Part shown: positions 50,782 to 59,031 of the stretch, piece by piece
Position numbering within the stretch: position 1 is the stretch's first letter
How the letters are laid out: every line of letters starts with the position of its first letter
From: Oligoflexus tunisiensis
Lineage (GTDB): Bacteria > Bdellovibrionota_B > Oligoflexia > Oligoflexales > Oligoflexaceae
Length of the DNA stretch: 64,000 nt
Assembly (NCBI RefSeq): GCF_001748245.1
Contig: NZ_BDFO01000001.1
Coordinates: forward strand, 4,727,471 to 4,791,470
Direction of reading: 5' to 3'
Made by a program: the position numbers and the translations under genes
The notes under the pieces: model-generated
Databases searched by the model: none
Told to the model about the DNA's origin: nothing
Seen by the model: only the letters and a program-made list of their open reading frames with translations

Positions 50782-51285
50782 GAATTACCTTTCCCAATAT
50801 TCAGGAGTTCGAGTCAGACTGATATTGTGTCGGCAGGAATGAGGAGAAGTCAATCGGGTTCGCTCGAAATGCTCTTGCAGCCATCAAAGGATAGAAAGAT
50901 CAGGCCGCAATGCTGCAAGAAGCGCCACGGCACGCGTAGGGCGCAGAGTCTCGCTGCGGAATATGCATTGGACTTTAAGTCATTCTGTGAAAGACTCTGC
51001 ACTTCAGCGGAGATGATACCTGCAAACTCTACTGTAGAGAGTGTGATCGGCTGGCCCTCACAAAGGCCCTATAAAATACCAAGTTTCACGCATGCGCTGA
51101 TTTGTAATATTGAAAAAATACGTTCCTGCAAAGAAATTGGAAGCAACTTATTGAAGCTTGCATAAGTAAGAACGCTACATTGCCTCCTTCGCTCCGATCT
51201 TCACCCGGCTTGCACTTTGCGGCATTACTTATGCAAACATCAATATTTCGATGGCAATCATTTTTGAGTAAGGAAGGGATGATGA
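50782..51285. other. Intergenic region with inverted repeat
   Basis: About 500 bp without a convincing gene (a 112-codon plus-strand frame at 50827-51165 has no ribosome site). Contains the 12-bp inverted repeat pair at 51158-51236 and ends in the left copy of the 106-bp duplication. Confidence 0.55.
51158..51236. repeat. 79-bp element bounded by 12-bp perfect inverted repeats
   Basis: TTGCATAAGTAA (51158-51169) and TTACTTATGCAA (51225-51236), 55 bp apart. The arms are exact complements. It lies 14 bp left of the duplicated block. MITE-like or an mRNA stem-loop. Confidence 0.6.
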
Positions 51286-51356
51286 ATGGCTAAGCTTGTT
51301 GTTCGTTGCTTTACGCTTTCTCTCGACGGATTCTCGGCGGCTCGCGACCAAAGTCT
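51251..51356 (+). repeat. 106-bp direct repeat, left copy
   Basis: About 97 % matched to 52088-52193 by eye (three or four differences), 837 bp apart. Includes a ribosome site and the first 24 codons of the DHFR-like gene at 52123. Flanks the other DHFR-like gene. Confidence 0.85.
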
Positions 51357-51423
51357 GTGGGCGTCGCCTCGATTCGTCAATCAGATAATATGTCCATGTG
51401 CCGCACCATCCACGTTGCGTTGA
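51286..51423 (+). pseudogene. 5' fragment of a DHFR-like gene
   Basis: ATG 51286 starts a 45-codon frame. Its first 24 residues (MAKLVVRCFTLSLDGFSAAR...) are the same as the start of the gene at 52123, after which the sequence is unrelated and soon stops (TGA 51421-51423). A relic of duplication or recombination; no function expected. Confidence 0.75.
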
Positions 51424-51498
51424 AGTTGTACCCTCGATCTGCGAAAATCGCAGTAACCCATTCGGTAAACACAGACCAGCCCATGGCAGGAGCAAATA

Positions 51499-52053
51499 AT
51501 GCGAACCCTTCGATACTGCATCAACATCACGCTGGACGGCTGCTGCGACCATCAAGCCGGCCAGCCGAGCGAAGCCTTGCATCGCTACCACGCCGAGAGC
51601 CTCGCCCGGGCCGATGCCCTCCTCTTTGGTCGGGTGACCTACGAAATGATGGAGTCAGCCTGGAGGTGGCGGTCGGGTGCAAGGCCTGAATGGATGGCCG
51701 ATTGGATGGAACCCTTCAGCCGGACGATCGACGCGGCCAAGAAATACGTTGTGTCGAGCACGCTCGATCGAGTCGACTGGAACGCAGAGCTCGTGCTCGG
51801 GGATCTGGGGCAGGCCGTCCAAAAGCTCAAGCGAGAGCCTGGCAAGGAGCTATTGGTGGGAGGCGTGAAGCTTCCCCTGGCGCTAGCGGAAATGGGCTTG
51901 ATCGACGAGTATGAGTTCGTCGTGCAGCCCAGGCTGGCAGGCCACGGGCCAACGTTGCTCGCGGGGCTATCGAAGTACGTCGACTTAAAACTCGTGAGCC
52001 ATCAGGAACTCGACTCCGGAATGGTCGCGATGCGATACGAAGCGAAAAGGTAG
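51499..52053 (+). CDS. DHFR/RibD-C-like reductase domain protein
   Basis: 184 residues. Family pattern: LRYCINITLDGCCD at the start, ADALLFGRVTYEMME, KYVVSSTLDRVDW, KELLVGGVKLPLALAEMGLIDEYEFVVQP and the final strand LKLVSHQELDSGMVAMRYE. This is the RibD C-terminal/DHFR-like fold (NADPH-dependent reductases of unknown substrate). AGGAG spaced 8 nt from the ATG. It lies between the two copies of the 106-bp repeat, so it may have been inserted or arisen by unequal exchange. Confidence 0.88.
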   Translation: MRTLRYCINITLDGCCDHQAGQPSEALHRYHAESLARADALLFGRVTYEMMESAWRWRSGARPEWMADWMEPFSRTIDAAKKYVVSSTLDRVDWNAELVLGDLGQAVQKLKREPGKELLVGGVKLPLALAEMGLIDEYEFVVQPRLAGHGPTLLAGLSKYVDLKLVSHQELDSGMVAMRYEAKR

Positions 52054-52087
52054 ATGTGTTTTGCGGCGAGGGAATGGACTCTCCATG

Positions 52088-52193
52088 ATGGCAATCATTT
52101 TTGGGTAAGGAAAGGATGATGAATGGCTAAGCTTGTTGTTCGTTGCTTTACGCTTTCTCTCGACGGATTCTCGGCAGCTCGCGACCAAAGTCT
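52088..52193 (+). repeat. 106-bp direct repeat, right copy
   Basis: The intact partner of 51251-51356. It supplies the ribosome site and first codons of the gene at 52123. Confidence 0.85.
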
Positions 52194-52770
52194 TGAGAAC
52201 CCATTTGGGACCGATGGAATCAAGATTATGGACTGGGCCTTGGCCACCAGAACATTCCGGCAAATGTTCGGCCAGGAAGGTGGCAGCACAGGCATCGATG
52301 ATGATTTCGCCAGGCAGGCGGATCAAGGCATCGGCGCGACCATCATGGGTCGCAACATGTTCAGTCCGATGCGGGGGCCGTGGCTCAATGAGGAATGGAA
52401 AGGCTGGTGGGGGCCCAATCCGCCCTATCATACGCCGGTCTTTGTTCTAACCCACCATCCAAGGCCCTCGATTCCCATGGAAGGTGGCACCGTTTTTCAC
52501 TTTGTCACGGAAGGCATCGAAGTCGCCTTGAAAAAAGCCTTCGAAGCCGCCAAAGGTCGGGATGTTCGGTTGGGAGGCGGAGCGAATGTGATCAAGCAGT
52601 ACCTTCGGGCTGGGCTCATTGATGAACTGCACCTGGTGCTGACCTCCAAGCTCCTGGGCGCAGGGGAACGCCTGTTCGAAGGCACGGATGAGATATCGAA
52701 AACTTATGATTGCGCCGAGTACACTGCTTCTGAAACTGTGACTCACGTGCGCCTGGTGAAGCGTATTTAG
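52123..52770 (+). CDS. DHFR/RibD-C-like reductase domain protein (second copy)
   Basis: 215 residues. MAKLVVRCFTLSLDGFSAA, then GATIMGRNMFSPMRGPW, PVFVLTHHPRPSIPMEGGT, KGRDVRLGGGANVIKQYLRAGLIDELHLVLTSKLLGAGERLFEG, all standard for the RibD-C/DHFR-like family (NADPH motif region GGGANVI). Similar in fold to, but clearly divergent in sequence from, the gene at 51499. AGGAAAGG precedes the ATG. Function unknown; such genes are frequent in accessory regions. Confidence 0.9.
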   Translation: MAKLVVRCFTLSLDGFSAARDQSLENPFGTDGIKIMDWALATRTFRQMFGQEGGSTGIDDDFARQADQGIGATIMGRNMFSPMRGPWLNEEWKGWWGPNPPYHTPVFVLTHHPRPSIPMEGGTVFHFVTEGIEVALKKAFEAAKGRDVRLGGGANVIKQYLRAGLIDELHLVLTSKLLGAGERLFEGTDEISKTYDCAEYTASETVTHVRLVKRI

Positions 52771-52961
52771 ATGAGCGCCGAGGTTAATCTCGTTCTCCTG
52801 AATCTCAGGTGACTGTATGTATCTGGGTCATATATCAACCTTGGAAGCAAGTCGCAATTGAACTTTGAAAATGACTCTTCCCCGTCAGAGCATGAAATTG
52901 CCAAACGCCACGTTTTATTGCCTCGCGCTCAAAGTTACTTCTCACTGGCCTGGAAGCAACT

Positions 52962-53204
52962 TCAAGGTTCCTCGATAAGCGTCACTCTAAGATGATGGAC
53001 AAGGCTATTGCCTTCCTTTTGGATATCTTCAGAAAGGTCGTACATGCCCCATGCCTCGGTCATAAAGTGGCAATGATCACCTGCCTTCTTCAGCTTGGAT
53101 AAATACTTCATCAGGTATTCCAAACCTTCTCTGTCGAAGTAAATTTCCACCTGAGCAGGATTCCCACCTGCTTGATCTGGCACTAACTCAACAGTAATTT
53201 TCAT
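52962..53204 (-). CDS. Immunity protein 32-like (orphan)
   Basis: 80 residues. Matches the Imm32 pattern: VEIYFDREGLEYLMKYLSKLKKAGDHCHFMTEAWGMYDLSE, with the aromatic/acidic centre and the C-terminal strand HHLRVTLIEEP. Imm32 proteins neutralise polymorphic toxins. No toxin domain or delivery gene is near it, so it looks like an orphan immunity gene that protects against toxins of relatives. Single gene. Confidence 0.75.
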   Translation of the reverse strand: MKITVELVPDQAGGNPAQVEIYFDREGLEYLMKYLSKLKKAGDHCHFMTEAWGMYDLSEDIQKEGNSLVHHLRVTLIEEP

Positions 53205-53449
53205 GAAGTTCTCGTCTTTTGAAGCTTACCCAAACCGCAATTGCCGATTGAGCGACCTATCCCTAGTCTATACAGGAGAAGCTTCTCTGGTCGATGACCA
53301 TTTGCTCTGCGATTGCCGAGGAATCCAAATTCCTGCCCCCATAAAAACATGCGACAGAGTATTTGTAGATTCCGCAATCACCCCCTATAATAGATTCACC
53401 CCAGGACAGCATACGTGCCATGCTCGCAAACGGCATGTGGAGACAACCG

Positions 53450-54232
53450 ATGCTTTGGCGAAGCCTTTCGCAGCTTGCACTTATTTCGTGGGCCTTATGC
53501 ACCCAGGCTGAGGCAGCCACTCTCATGCTCAGCTATGGTGCTCTTGAGCAGGCGAACCAAAAGGACAATTTCTATACCCTGGAAGCGGCCAAAAATCAGG
53601 GCGAACTCACGGATTTTGAGGTCATCAGCCTGAACCATGCCAAAGGCCAGACCCTTCATGACTCTGTGGAAGTGCTTTCCCGCGGACTGGGCGTTGATTT
53701 CGCCATTCTGCGTTTGAGCGCAGACATCGGCTATCTTTTCTCGCTCGATAAATATGCCCTCGATGAGGTCGATTATGGGATCTCGCGCAGCGTCCTGGGC
53801 CTTGCCCTCCGCCTGGACCTTTCCATCCTCACCCTGCATGCGTTTTCCCGCTCATACATTCCCGTGGGATCGGCGACCACTCATATTGATTCCTTTGATC
53901 TGACCTTCAATCCCTATCCCCATCAGCAAAGTGCGGCCGGCATAACGCTGCAACTTGGGCCGCTGGAAATCCAGGGGGAAACGGGACGCCTGGATAATCT
54001 GAAGGGCCGTTTTGATATCCTGGGCGAGAATTTCATGCTGACCTTACGAGCTGTCACTTACGGCAAGGCCGCGCTCGTTCTGAAAGGCGGTAATAATACG
54101 CTATTGCGCCTGGAAGCTCATAAGGTCTTGCAGGATCACAATCGCCGCTCCGATTTCCACAAACTGATCGGCTCGGCCATACATCGCGACGCCTACGATG
54201 GAGGTTCTCTTGGCATCGGTTTCGCGTTTTAA
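53450..54232 (+). CDS. Outer-membrane beta-barrel-like protein
   Basis: 260 residues from ATG 53450 (GGAG 7 nt upstream); an ATG at 53420 is less likely. Signal LWRSLSQLALISWALCTQAEAA. Strand pattern throughout (LMLSYGALEQANQ, LRLSADIGYLFSL, LGLALRLDLSILTLHAF, FMLTLRAVTYGKAALVLKG) and a C-terminal Phe (GSLGIGFAF), typical of a small OM barrel. First of three genes with overlaps; the next frame starts inside its 3' end. Function unknown. Confidence 0.75.
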   Translation: MLWRSLSQLALISWALCTQAEAATLMLSYGALEQANQKDNFYTLEAAKNQGELTDFEVISLNHAKGQTLHDSVEVLSRGLGVDFAILRLSADIGYLFSLDKYALDEVDYGISRSVLGLALRLDLSILTLHAFSRSYIPVGSATTHIDSFDLTFNPYPHQQSAAGITLQLGPLEIQGETGRLDNLKGRFDILGENFMLTLRAVTYGKAALVLKGGNNTLLRLEAHKVLQDHNRRSDFHKLIGSAIHRDAYDGGSLGIGFAF

Positions 54233-54896
54233 AACACTCGGGTTTCTAATTCTCGCGATGTCCGCTTGTGCCAATGAAGAGGACAAGCAGGACAGTGTCA
54301 TCGCCGTCGAGGCCAAGGTCTTTGACATCACCATTCAAAGCCAGCTGCCGGATAGCTATGAATATCAGTCGGAATCGGCTCTGGTTGGACAGACCGCCGA
54401 CGGCCATGAGACCCGCATGCTGCTCGCCATTCCTGATATCCTGTCGCTTTTTCAAGAGGACGTGGTCCTCAGCTCAATCGCCCATATCGAAATACAAATG
54501 GTTGCCAGCGAGGTTGCGGTCAATCCCGAGAATATTCGACTGGGCTTTATGAGCCGAAAGATGACGCCTTATTCCACCTGGAATTCGCGCTTTTCGCTGG
54601 CACCGGATCAGGAATGGGACACACCCGGAGGCGATCTTATGGATCTGCCAGCGATTGCCCCCGATATTGAAAAAGCCGGCGTTGGCGTCAGCCACAAAAA
54701 ACTGCTCTTTAACGTGACCGATACCATTATCGCTGCAATCGGCGCCGGAGTGACGATTGAAAGCTTCCTATTGCAGGTGCTGCCGAGCGAGGACAATGCC
54801 GAGAATAGCAGCCGCTTTTTCACCTCGAATTATTCCCATGCCTATTCACCCAAGGCCATTCTCACTTTCAATAAGGAGGATATCCTCATCCCATGA
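54210..54896 (+). CDS. Lipoprotein with DNRLRE-like beta-sandwich
   Basis: 228 residues from TTG 54210, with GGAGG 5 nt upstream; ATG 54198 is the alternative, but it overlaps that ribosome site. Lipobox ILAMSAC. The mature domain ends with SRFFTSNYSHAYSPKAILTF, the form of DNRLRE-type beta-sandwich/carbohydrate-binding proteins (segments end in a P-x-L-x-I/F-x-F strand). Overlaps the barrel gene by 23 bp and the next gene by 4 bp, so the three are translationally coupled. Confidence 0.7.
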   Translation: MASVSRFKTLGFLILAMSACANEEDKQDSVIAVEAKVFDITIQSQLPDSYEYQSESALVGQTADGHETRMLLAIPDILSLFQEDVVLSSIAHIEIQMVASEVAVNPENIRLGFMSRKMTPYSTWNSRFSLAPDQEWDTPGGDLMDLPAIAPDIEKAGVGVSHKKLLFNVTDTIIAAIGAGVTIESFLLQVLPSEDNAENSSRFFTSNYSHAYSPKAILTFNKEDILIP

Positions 54897-56050
54897 AGAA
54901 TATGATGATCCTCCTTCCTTGGCTGGCCGCCGTGGCCTGCACAGGTGAAAAAAATCCCGGCAAATCCCCGTATTTTGAAGATAATGATATCCTGACCGTC
55001 AGCGGACAGTTTCTCGATCAGGACAGCCAGGGTCTTCCGTCCACCAGCATCGCCCTGCGCAACCTGCGAATCTTTGCTTATATCAATCCAAGTCAAACAT
55101 ACTTTGCGGAAACCATGAACTGGTTTCTCGCGTTGGCCTTTCCCATGTTCCCCGGCTATGACACCCGGCCCGTGAAGGTGAAGCCCAATTATTTTTTGAA
55201 GGAAGCTGTGACGGCCAGGGATGGCAGCTTCACGTTTCAAATGCGTGCCGATCAAACCCTGCGCGATGCCGAGGGCGGCATCAATATCACCCTGATCAAT
55301 GACGGGGATGGAACCAGCGCATCCTATGCCAAGTACAATTTTGTTATCAAGGCCCAGGAAACGCAGCTGGAGCCGATTGCTCTCTGCGACCTGGGCGAGA
55401 CCGTTCAGGAAAATGCGCAGACACTGGACTGGTCATGGTCTCAGCCGTCCTATGCCCTCGACCACTATGAAATCCGCATCGCCGATGCCCAGGACAATTC
55501 CCTGCTCTGGGCCAGCCGGGTGGAAGGTTCGGCCACGCAGCTCAGCCTGCCCAAAGGCATCTTTCAGGCCTCGACGTTGCGTTATGCCATTGAAGTCTTC
55601 TATCGCTTTGAGGATGAATTTCATACCTCCTGTCTGACGCCCAGCCGCACGCTGGTGATCAGCAGTCCCTTCACCAACCGCGCCTTGCAGAAAAAAGCCC
55701 AGGGTGAGAATATTCCCTTTACCATCACCTCCCTGACCAATGGCCGATTCAATGACGTCAACTATTTTGCGGCCTATGACACGCGCTCGGTCACCATCGA
55801 CCTGGAAGACGATACGCTGATCAGCAGCATCAATCTGCACAACCTCCAGTTCAGTAGCAGTGACACTCAGACCCTGATCATTGAGGCGGCAATGCAGGAT
55901 GATCCGGATAACTTTCTTTCCATCGGACTTGATGCAGCCACCCCTCTACGTTTTGGGACCTATACGCTGCCCACGCCCGGTTCCTATGCGAAAGTCCGAA
56001 TCTCGACGTCGCAGGTCATATCGAGTTTGCAGGAAGTCAGTATTCAGTAG
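54893..56050 (+). CDS. Lipoprotein with fibronectin/Ig-like domains
   Basis: 385 residues. ATG overlaps the previous stop (ATGA). Lipobox LAAVAC (Cys16). First part (about 30-170) a beta-sandwich (ILTVSGQFLDQDSQGLPSTSIALRNLRIFAY with Carboxypeptidase-regulatory-like look); middle FN3-like (LDWSWSQPSYALDHYEIRIADAQDNSLLWASRV); C-terminal discoidin-like strand set (VTIDLEDDTLISSINLHNLQFSSS). Probably a surface or periplasmic adhesion/assembly partner of the barrel at 53450. Confidence 0.75.
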   Translation: MKNMMILLPWLAAVACTGEKNPGKSPYFEDNDILTVSGQFLDQDSQGLPSTSIALRNLRIFAYINPSQTYFAETMNWFLALAFPMFPGYDTRPVKVKPNYFLKEAVTARDGSFTFQMRADQTLRDAEGGINITLINDGDGTSASYAKYNFVIKAQETQLEPIALCDLGETVQENAQTLDWSWSQPSYALDHYEIRIADAQDNSLLWASRVEGSATQLSLPKGIFQASTLRYAIEVFYRFEDEFHTSCLTPSRTLVISSPFTNRALQKKAQGENIPFTITSLTNGRFNDVNYFAAYDTRSVTIDLEDDTLISSINLHNLQFSSSDTQTLIIEAAMQDDPDNFLSIGLDAATPLRFGTYTLPTPGSYAKVRISTSQVISSLQEVSIQ

Positions 56051-56249
56051 GAATTTCAACGGCAAAAGCTGAGCGGCCGTAAACCAATCTTCACCGAAAA
56101 GGAAGAGAGTTCAAAGAGTTGTAACGACGGCGAAATTCGCTGGACGTTGGCGTGGGCTCGGGCAAAGCATGGCTCAGGCCTCAGTGGATGTTCAGAATCC
56201 TCCTTTTTTTGCCGAACAGAACCGGGGCTATGGCGAAGGGAGAGATGAT

Positions 56250-57038
56250 ATGAGCCGACACATTCCGCGTATTTTGCTTGTATCAAGTCTCCTGGGCGCA
56301 TGTTTTCATACGGGTCCGCAGGGCAGAGACCACAAAAGCAAAAAATCCCTCACAAGTCCAAAGAAAACAGCCACAAGTTCCCGGCCGAGCTGCGGTGACC
56401 TGACGATCAACTCCAAGATGCGCTATTTCCATTTTATCAACATCGATTCGAGCAGGACCGACACACAGAATGTTGTCGTGATCCTGAATAAAGCTCCTAA
56501 TTTTTTCGATGTCGCGGTGAGTTCCAAAGAGACCAGGCTGGACGAGTCGGGATGTTTGGTTGTGGATGAGTCCTGGGCCAAGGCCCATATCCTCGACCAT
56601 CAACAGTCTCAAGGCAGGAACCTTGAGCTGAGCGCCTTCAAGCCCGGCGTCATCCATCCCATCCGCCTGGAAACGATCCCAGCCCGGATGGATCCCATGC
56701 ATTACGTCGCCTGCGGAAGCTTGAAAGATTTCGACAAATTCGTGCCAGGTATGATTATCAAATTGTTCGATGCTGAAGGAAAAGGCATTCCTGCCAGTCA
56801 GGTTTCTGCTGTTCTGCTTAGAAAAGGTGCAGCGAAGCAGCTGCCGATCAGCGAAGGGGGATGCGTCCTGCTGTCAGGCAGGAATCATGGGACCATCCTC
56901 TATTCTGATCAGAAAACTTTTGTCCTGGAGTTCATCTATAGGGGGCCAAACTCCTCGGGAGATCCTTTTCTCAGGATGCTCGGCAGTCCCTCCAAAAAAA
57001 GTGTGGATGACTTCAAGGCCATCCTGCGCAAGCAGTGA
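56250..57038 (+). CDS. Lipoprotein of unknown function
   Basis: 262 residues from ATG 56250, with AAGGGAGAG upstream; the frame opens at 56169 but lacks a ribosome site there. Lipobox SLLGAC. Basic linker (to about 50), then two similar beta-rich halves: CGDLTINSKMRYFHFINID ... KETRLDESGCLVVDESWAK and ACGSLKDFDKFVPGMIIKLF ... GAAKQLPISEGGCVLLSG. This repetition suggests a duplicated domain with a disulfide in each half. No family recognised. Follows the three-gene envelope operon by 200 bp. Confidence 0.7.
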   Translation: MSRHIPRILLVSSLLGACFHTGPQGRDHKSKKSLTSPKKTATSSRPSCGDLTINSKMRYFHFINIDSSRTDTQNVVVILNKAPNFFDVAVSSKETRLDESGCLVVDESWAKAHILDHQQSQGRNLELSAFKPGVIHPIRLETIPARMDPMHYVACGSLKDFDKFVPGMIIKLFDAEGKGIPASQVSAVLLRKGAAKQLPISEGGCVLLSGRNHGTILYSDQKTFVLEFIYRGPNSSGDPFLRMLGSPSKKSVDDFKAILRKQ

Positions 57039-57258
57039 AGGGACTCAACTTGCGGCCTGCACAAAGAATGACCAGGAATACCAGGATTATCAGAAGTTTT
57101 CGGAGGTTATGCCGGACCTGGGGTCGACCGCCACATTCCCCTCCGCCACCCGCTGAGCATTGTAACGGTGTGAAACTGGCGAAAGTTCCACCGCTCGTTT
57201 CCCGAAAGCTGTGGCTTTGTGTATAATTGACAAGGCCCTCATAACAAGGTGGAAAGTC

Positions 57259-58449
57259 ATGACGACTGATAATCTCCCGCCCAAGATACTGATTATGGAC
57301 TCCGATCGCACTGTACTTGGGCCTCTGATCGAACCTTTTTCCAAGATGAAGGTTGAGATTTTTGCAGCCCATGATCTGGAAACGGCTATGTACCGTTTCA
57401 ATAAGCAGTTCTTTAAAGTGGTCCTGGTGGAGCAGCAATTCCCGGAACTGGATGGAGTCGCCATCATCCAACGCCTCAGGCAGCATCCCGTCCGGGAAAA
57501 GGCTCTGGCTTCATTTGTCATGGTCACCAATAACAGCGGCATGACCAAGGAACAGATGGCCCTCCTGGAAGAGCTGGGCCAGATTCAAACCGTGGGCAAA
57601 CCTCTGGCCTGGGGGCCGCTCGTTTCAATCGCACAAAAAGCCTTCCGTCAGGCTGTTAAACGCGAGCTGATCGATAAGATGCGGACCGATATCGTGAGTG
57701 AGATGAACGGCACTTTTGAATTCAACCGAGTGAATGAAAAGCTCGATGACTTGAAAAATGCTCTGGAAGAGGAGTACATCCCGCTCAAGCTCGAGCTTTA
57801 TGAAAAGAGTAAGAATTACCGGGAGGCGCTGCAGTTCATCCAGTCCCTCGATCCGGGAAAGATCGACTCCCTGCGCCGCCTCAATATGCTGGGTCGGCTC
57901 TATTTGAAACTCGGCCGACTGGAGGATGCCCAGAAAGCCTTCGAGGAGGCTGATCAGCAGGCACCGCGGAATCTGGAGCGCGTCACGCAAATGGTGGACC
58001 TTTACCTGCAGATGCGCATCCCCGAGCAGGCCATCGAGAAGGGAAAAGAGATCATAGAATTCAATCCGGATCGCCCGGAAATTAAATTCGATCTTTTCAA
58101 GAAGCTTGAGGATAACGGCTTTTCCGACGAGGCCGTCGCCTTCTGCCGCGATACCACCAGTCCCCAGGAGGTCGTCACCTACTTCAATAACAAGGGTGTG
58201 GTCCTGGCTCAAACGGAACATCTTCCAGAAGCGATCACGGAATACGGCCGCGCCCTCAACTACTATCCCAAGCATAAAAGCGTGCACGCGATTCATTTTA
58301 ATTTGGCTCTGGCCATGCTCAAAAGCAAAAATCCGAAGAGCGTAGCCCAGGCCATCCGTCACCTGGAAATAGCCCTTGAATTAAACCCCAATTATGAAAA
58401 AGCGCAGCACATGCTGGAGAAACTGAAGAAAGTTCAGCGGAGCGCGTGA
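57259..58449 (+). CDS. Pseudo-receiver domain with TPR repeats
   Basis: 396 residues from ATG 57259 (AAGGTGG upstream). N-terminal receiver-like fold: ILIMDSDRTVL (acidic pair Asp14/Asp16), FKVVLVEQQFPELDGVAIIQRL and QTVGKPLAWG with the conserved Lys. The phospho-acceptor Asp is Glu58 (VEQQFPELDG instead of VDxxMPxxDG), so phosphorylation at that position is unlikely. The C-terminal half has several TPRs (MLGRLYLKLGRLEDAQKAFEEADQQAP, VVTYFNNKGVVLAQTEHLPEAITEYGRALNY, AIRHLEIALELNPNYEKAQHMLEKL). A scaffold locked in an on-like state is plausible. Ends at a strong terminator. Confidence 0.88.
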   Translation: MTTDNLPPKILIMDSDRTVLGPLIEPFSKMKVEIFAAHDLETAMYRFNKQFFKVVLVEQQFPELDGVAIIQRLRQHPVREKALASFVMVTNNSGMTKEQMALLEELGQIQTVGKPLAWGPLVSIAQKAFRQAVKRELIDKMRTDIVSEMNGTFEFNRVNEKLDDLKNALEEEYIPLKLELYEKSKNYREALQFIQSLDPGKIDSLRRLNMLGRLYLKLGRLEDAQKAFEEADQQAPRNLERVTQMVDLYLQMRIPEQAIEKGKEIIEFNPDRPEIKFDLFKKLEDNGFSDEAVAFCRDTTSPQEVVTYFNNKGVVLAQTEHLPEAITEYGRALNYYPKHKSVHAIHFNLALAMLKSKNPKSVAQAIRHLEIALELNPNYEKAQHMLEKLKKVQRSA

Positions 58450-58476
58450 AGCTGCCGGACAGCAATGGACCCAAAG

Positions 58477-58510
58477 TGCCGACGCAGAGACCCTGCGTCG
58501 GCAGGTTTTT
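58477..58510 (+). terminator. Intrinsic terminator after pseudo-receiver gene
   Basis: TGCCGACGCAG (58477-58487), 5-nt loop, CTGCGTCGGCA (58493-58503), then GGTTTTT. Long perfect stem with T-run. Confidence 0.9.
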
Positions 58511-58576
58511 ATCGGCTTGCCTTTCTGAAACTGATAGGATGGGGCCCATTAACCTTCCGTCTTGAGGTGCGCCGCG

Positions 58577-58993
58577 ATGAACAACATACTGGTCCCTGTG
58601 CTGGCTCTGGTCGTCTGGACGTTTGTGCTATGGTTTTGGATGTATATTACCCGCCTGCCAGCCATGCGGAAGGCGAGGATCGATGCCCGCCGCATTAAGC
58701 GCAAGGATGATCTCGATGCTTTGCCTGTATCGGTGAAGCAGGTGGCCGACAACTACAACCATCTGCACGAGCAGCCCACGGTATTCTTCGCCCTGGCTTT
58801 TTACTCGCATCTGGCAGGGGTTGCTGATGCCTTGAACATTCAGCTGGCCTGGGCTTATGTCTTAATGCGGGTCATTCATTCTTTGATCCAGTGCACCATC
58901 AACTTTGTGCCGCTGCGTTTTCTCGCCTTCACTCTGTCGTCGTTCGTGCTGATGGTCATTGCCGCCCGCAACGTCCTGGCACTCATACCCTGA
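58577..58993 (+). CDS. MAPEG-family membrane protein
   Basis: 138 residues from ATG 58577 (GAGGTG 8 nt upstream). Four TM segments (about 5-25, 73-95, 97-115, 120-137). The family motif DNYNHLHEQPTVFFALAFY is the equivalent of the MAPEG RVxxN...E-x-P region. MAPEG enzymes are glutathione-dependent peroxidases/transferases or, in bacteria, often of unknown activity. Arg-rich cytosolic loop (RKARIDARRIKRKDD). Convergent with a two-TM gene, with a hairpin between. Confidence 0.9.
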   Translation: MNNILVPVLALVVWTFVLWFWMYITRLPAMRKARIDARRIKRKDDLDALPVSVKQVADNYNHLHEQPTVFFALAFYSHLAGVADALNIQLAWAYVLMRVIHSLIQCTINFVPLRFLAFTLSSFVLMVIAARNVLALIP

Positions 58994-58998
58994 CGCGA

Positions 58999-59027
58999 GA
59001 ACGGGCGACCATGGGAGGTGCCCGTTC
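58999..59027. terminator. Hairpin between convergent MAPEG and two-TM genes
   Basis: GAACGGGC (58999-59006), 13-nt loop, GCCCGTTC (59020-59027), followed on the plus strand by a T-rich run. Confidence 0.7.
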
Positions 59028-59031
59028 CCTG

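Noticed and set aside
50827..51165. 112-codon plus-strand frame in the intergenic region
   Set aside because: No ribosome site, no homology that I recognise, and uneven composition.
53230..53449. Possible small genes on both strands upstream of the barrel gene
   Set aside because: No start with a convincing ribosome site and no recognisable protein.
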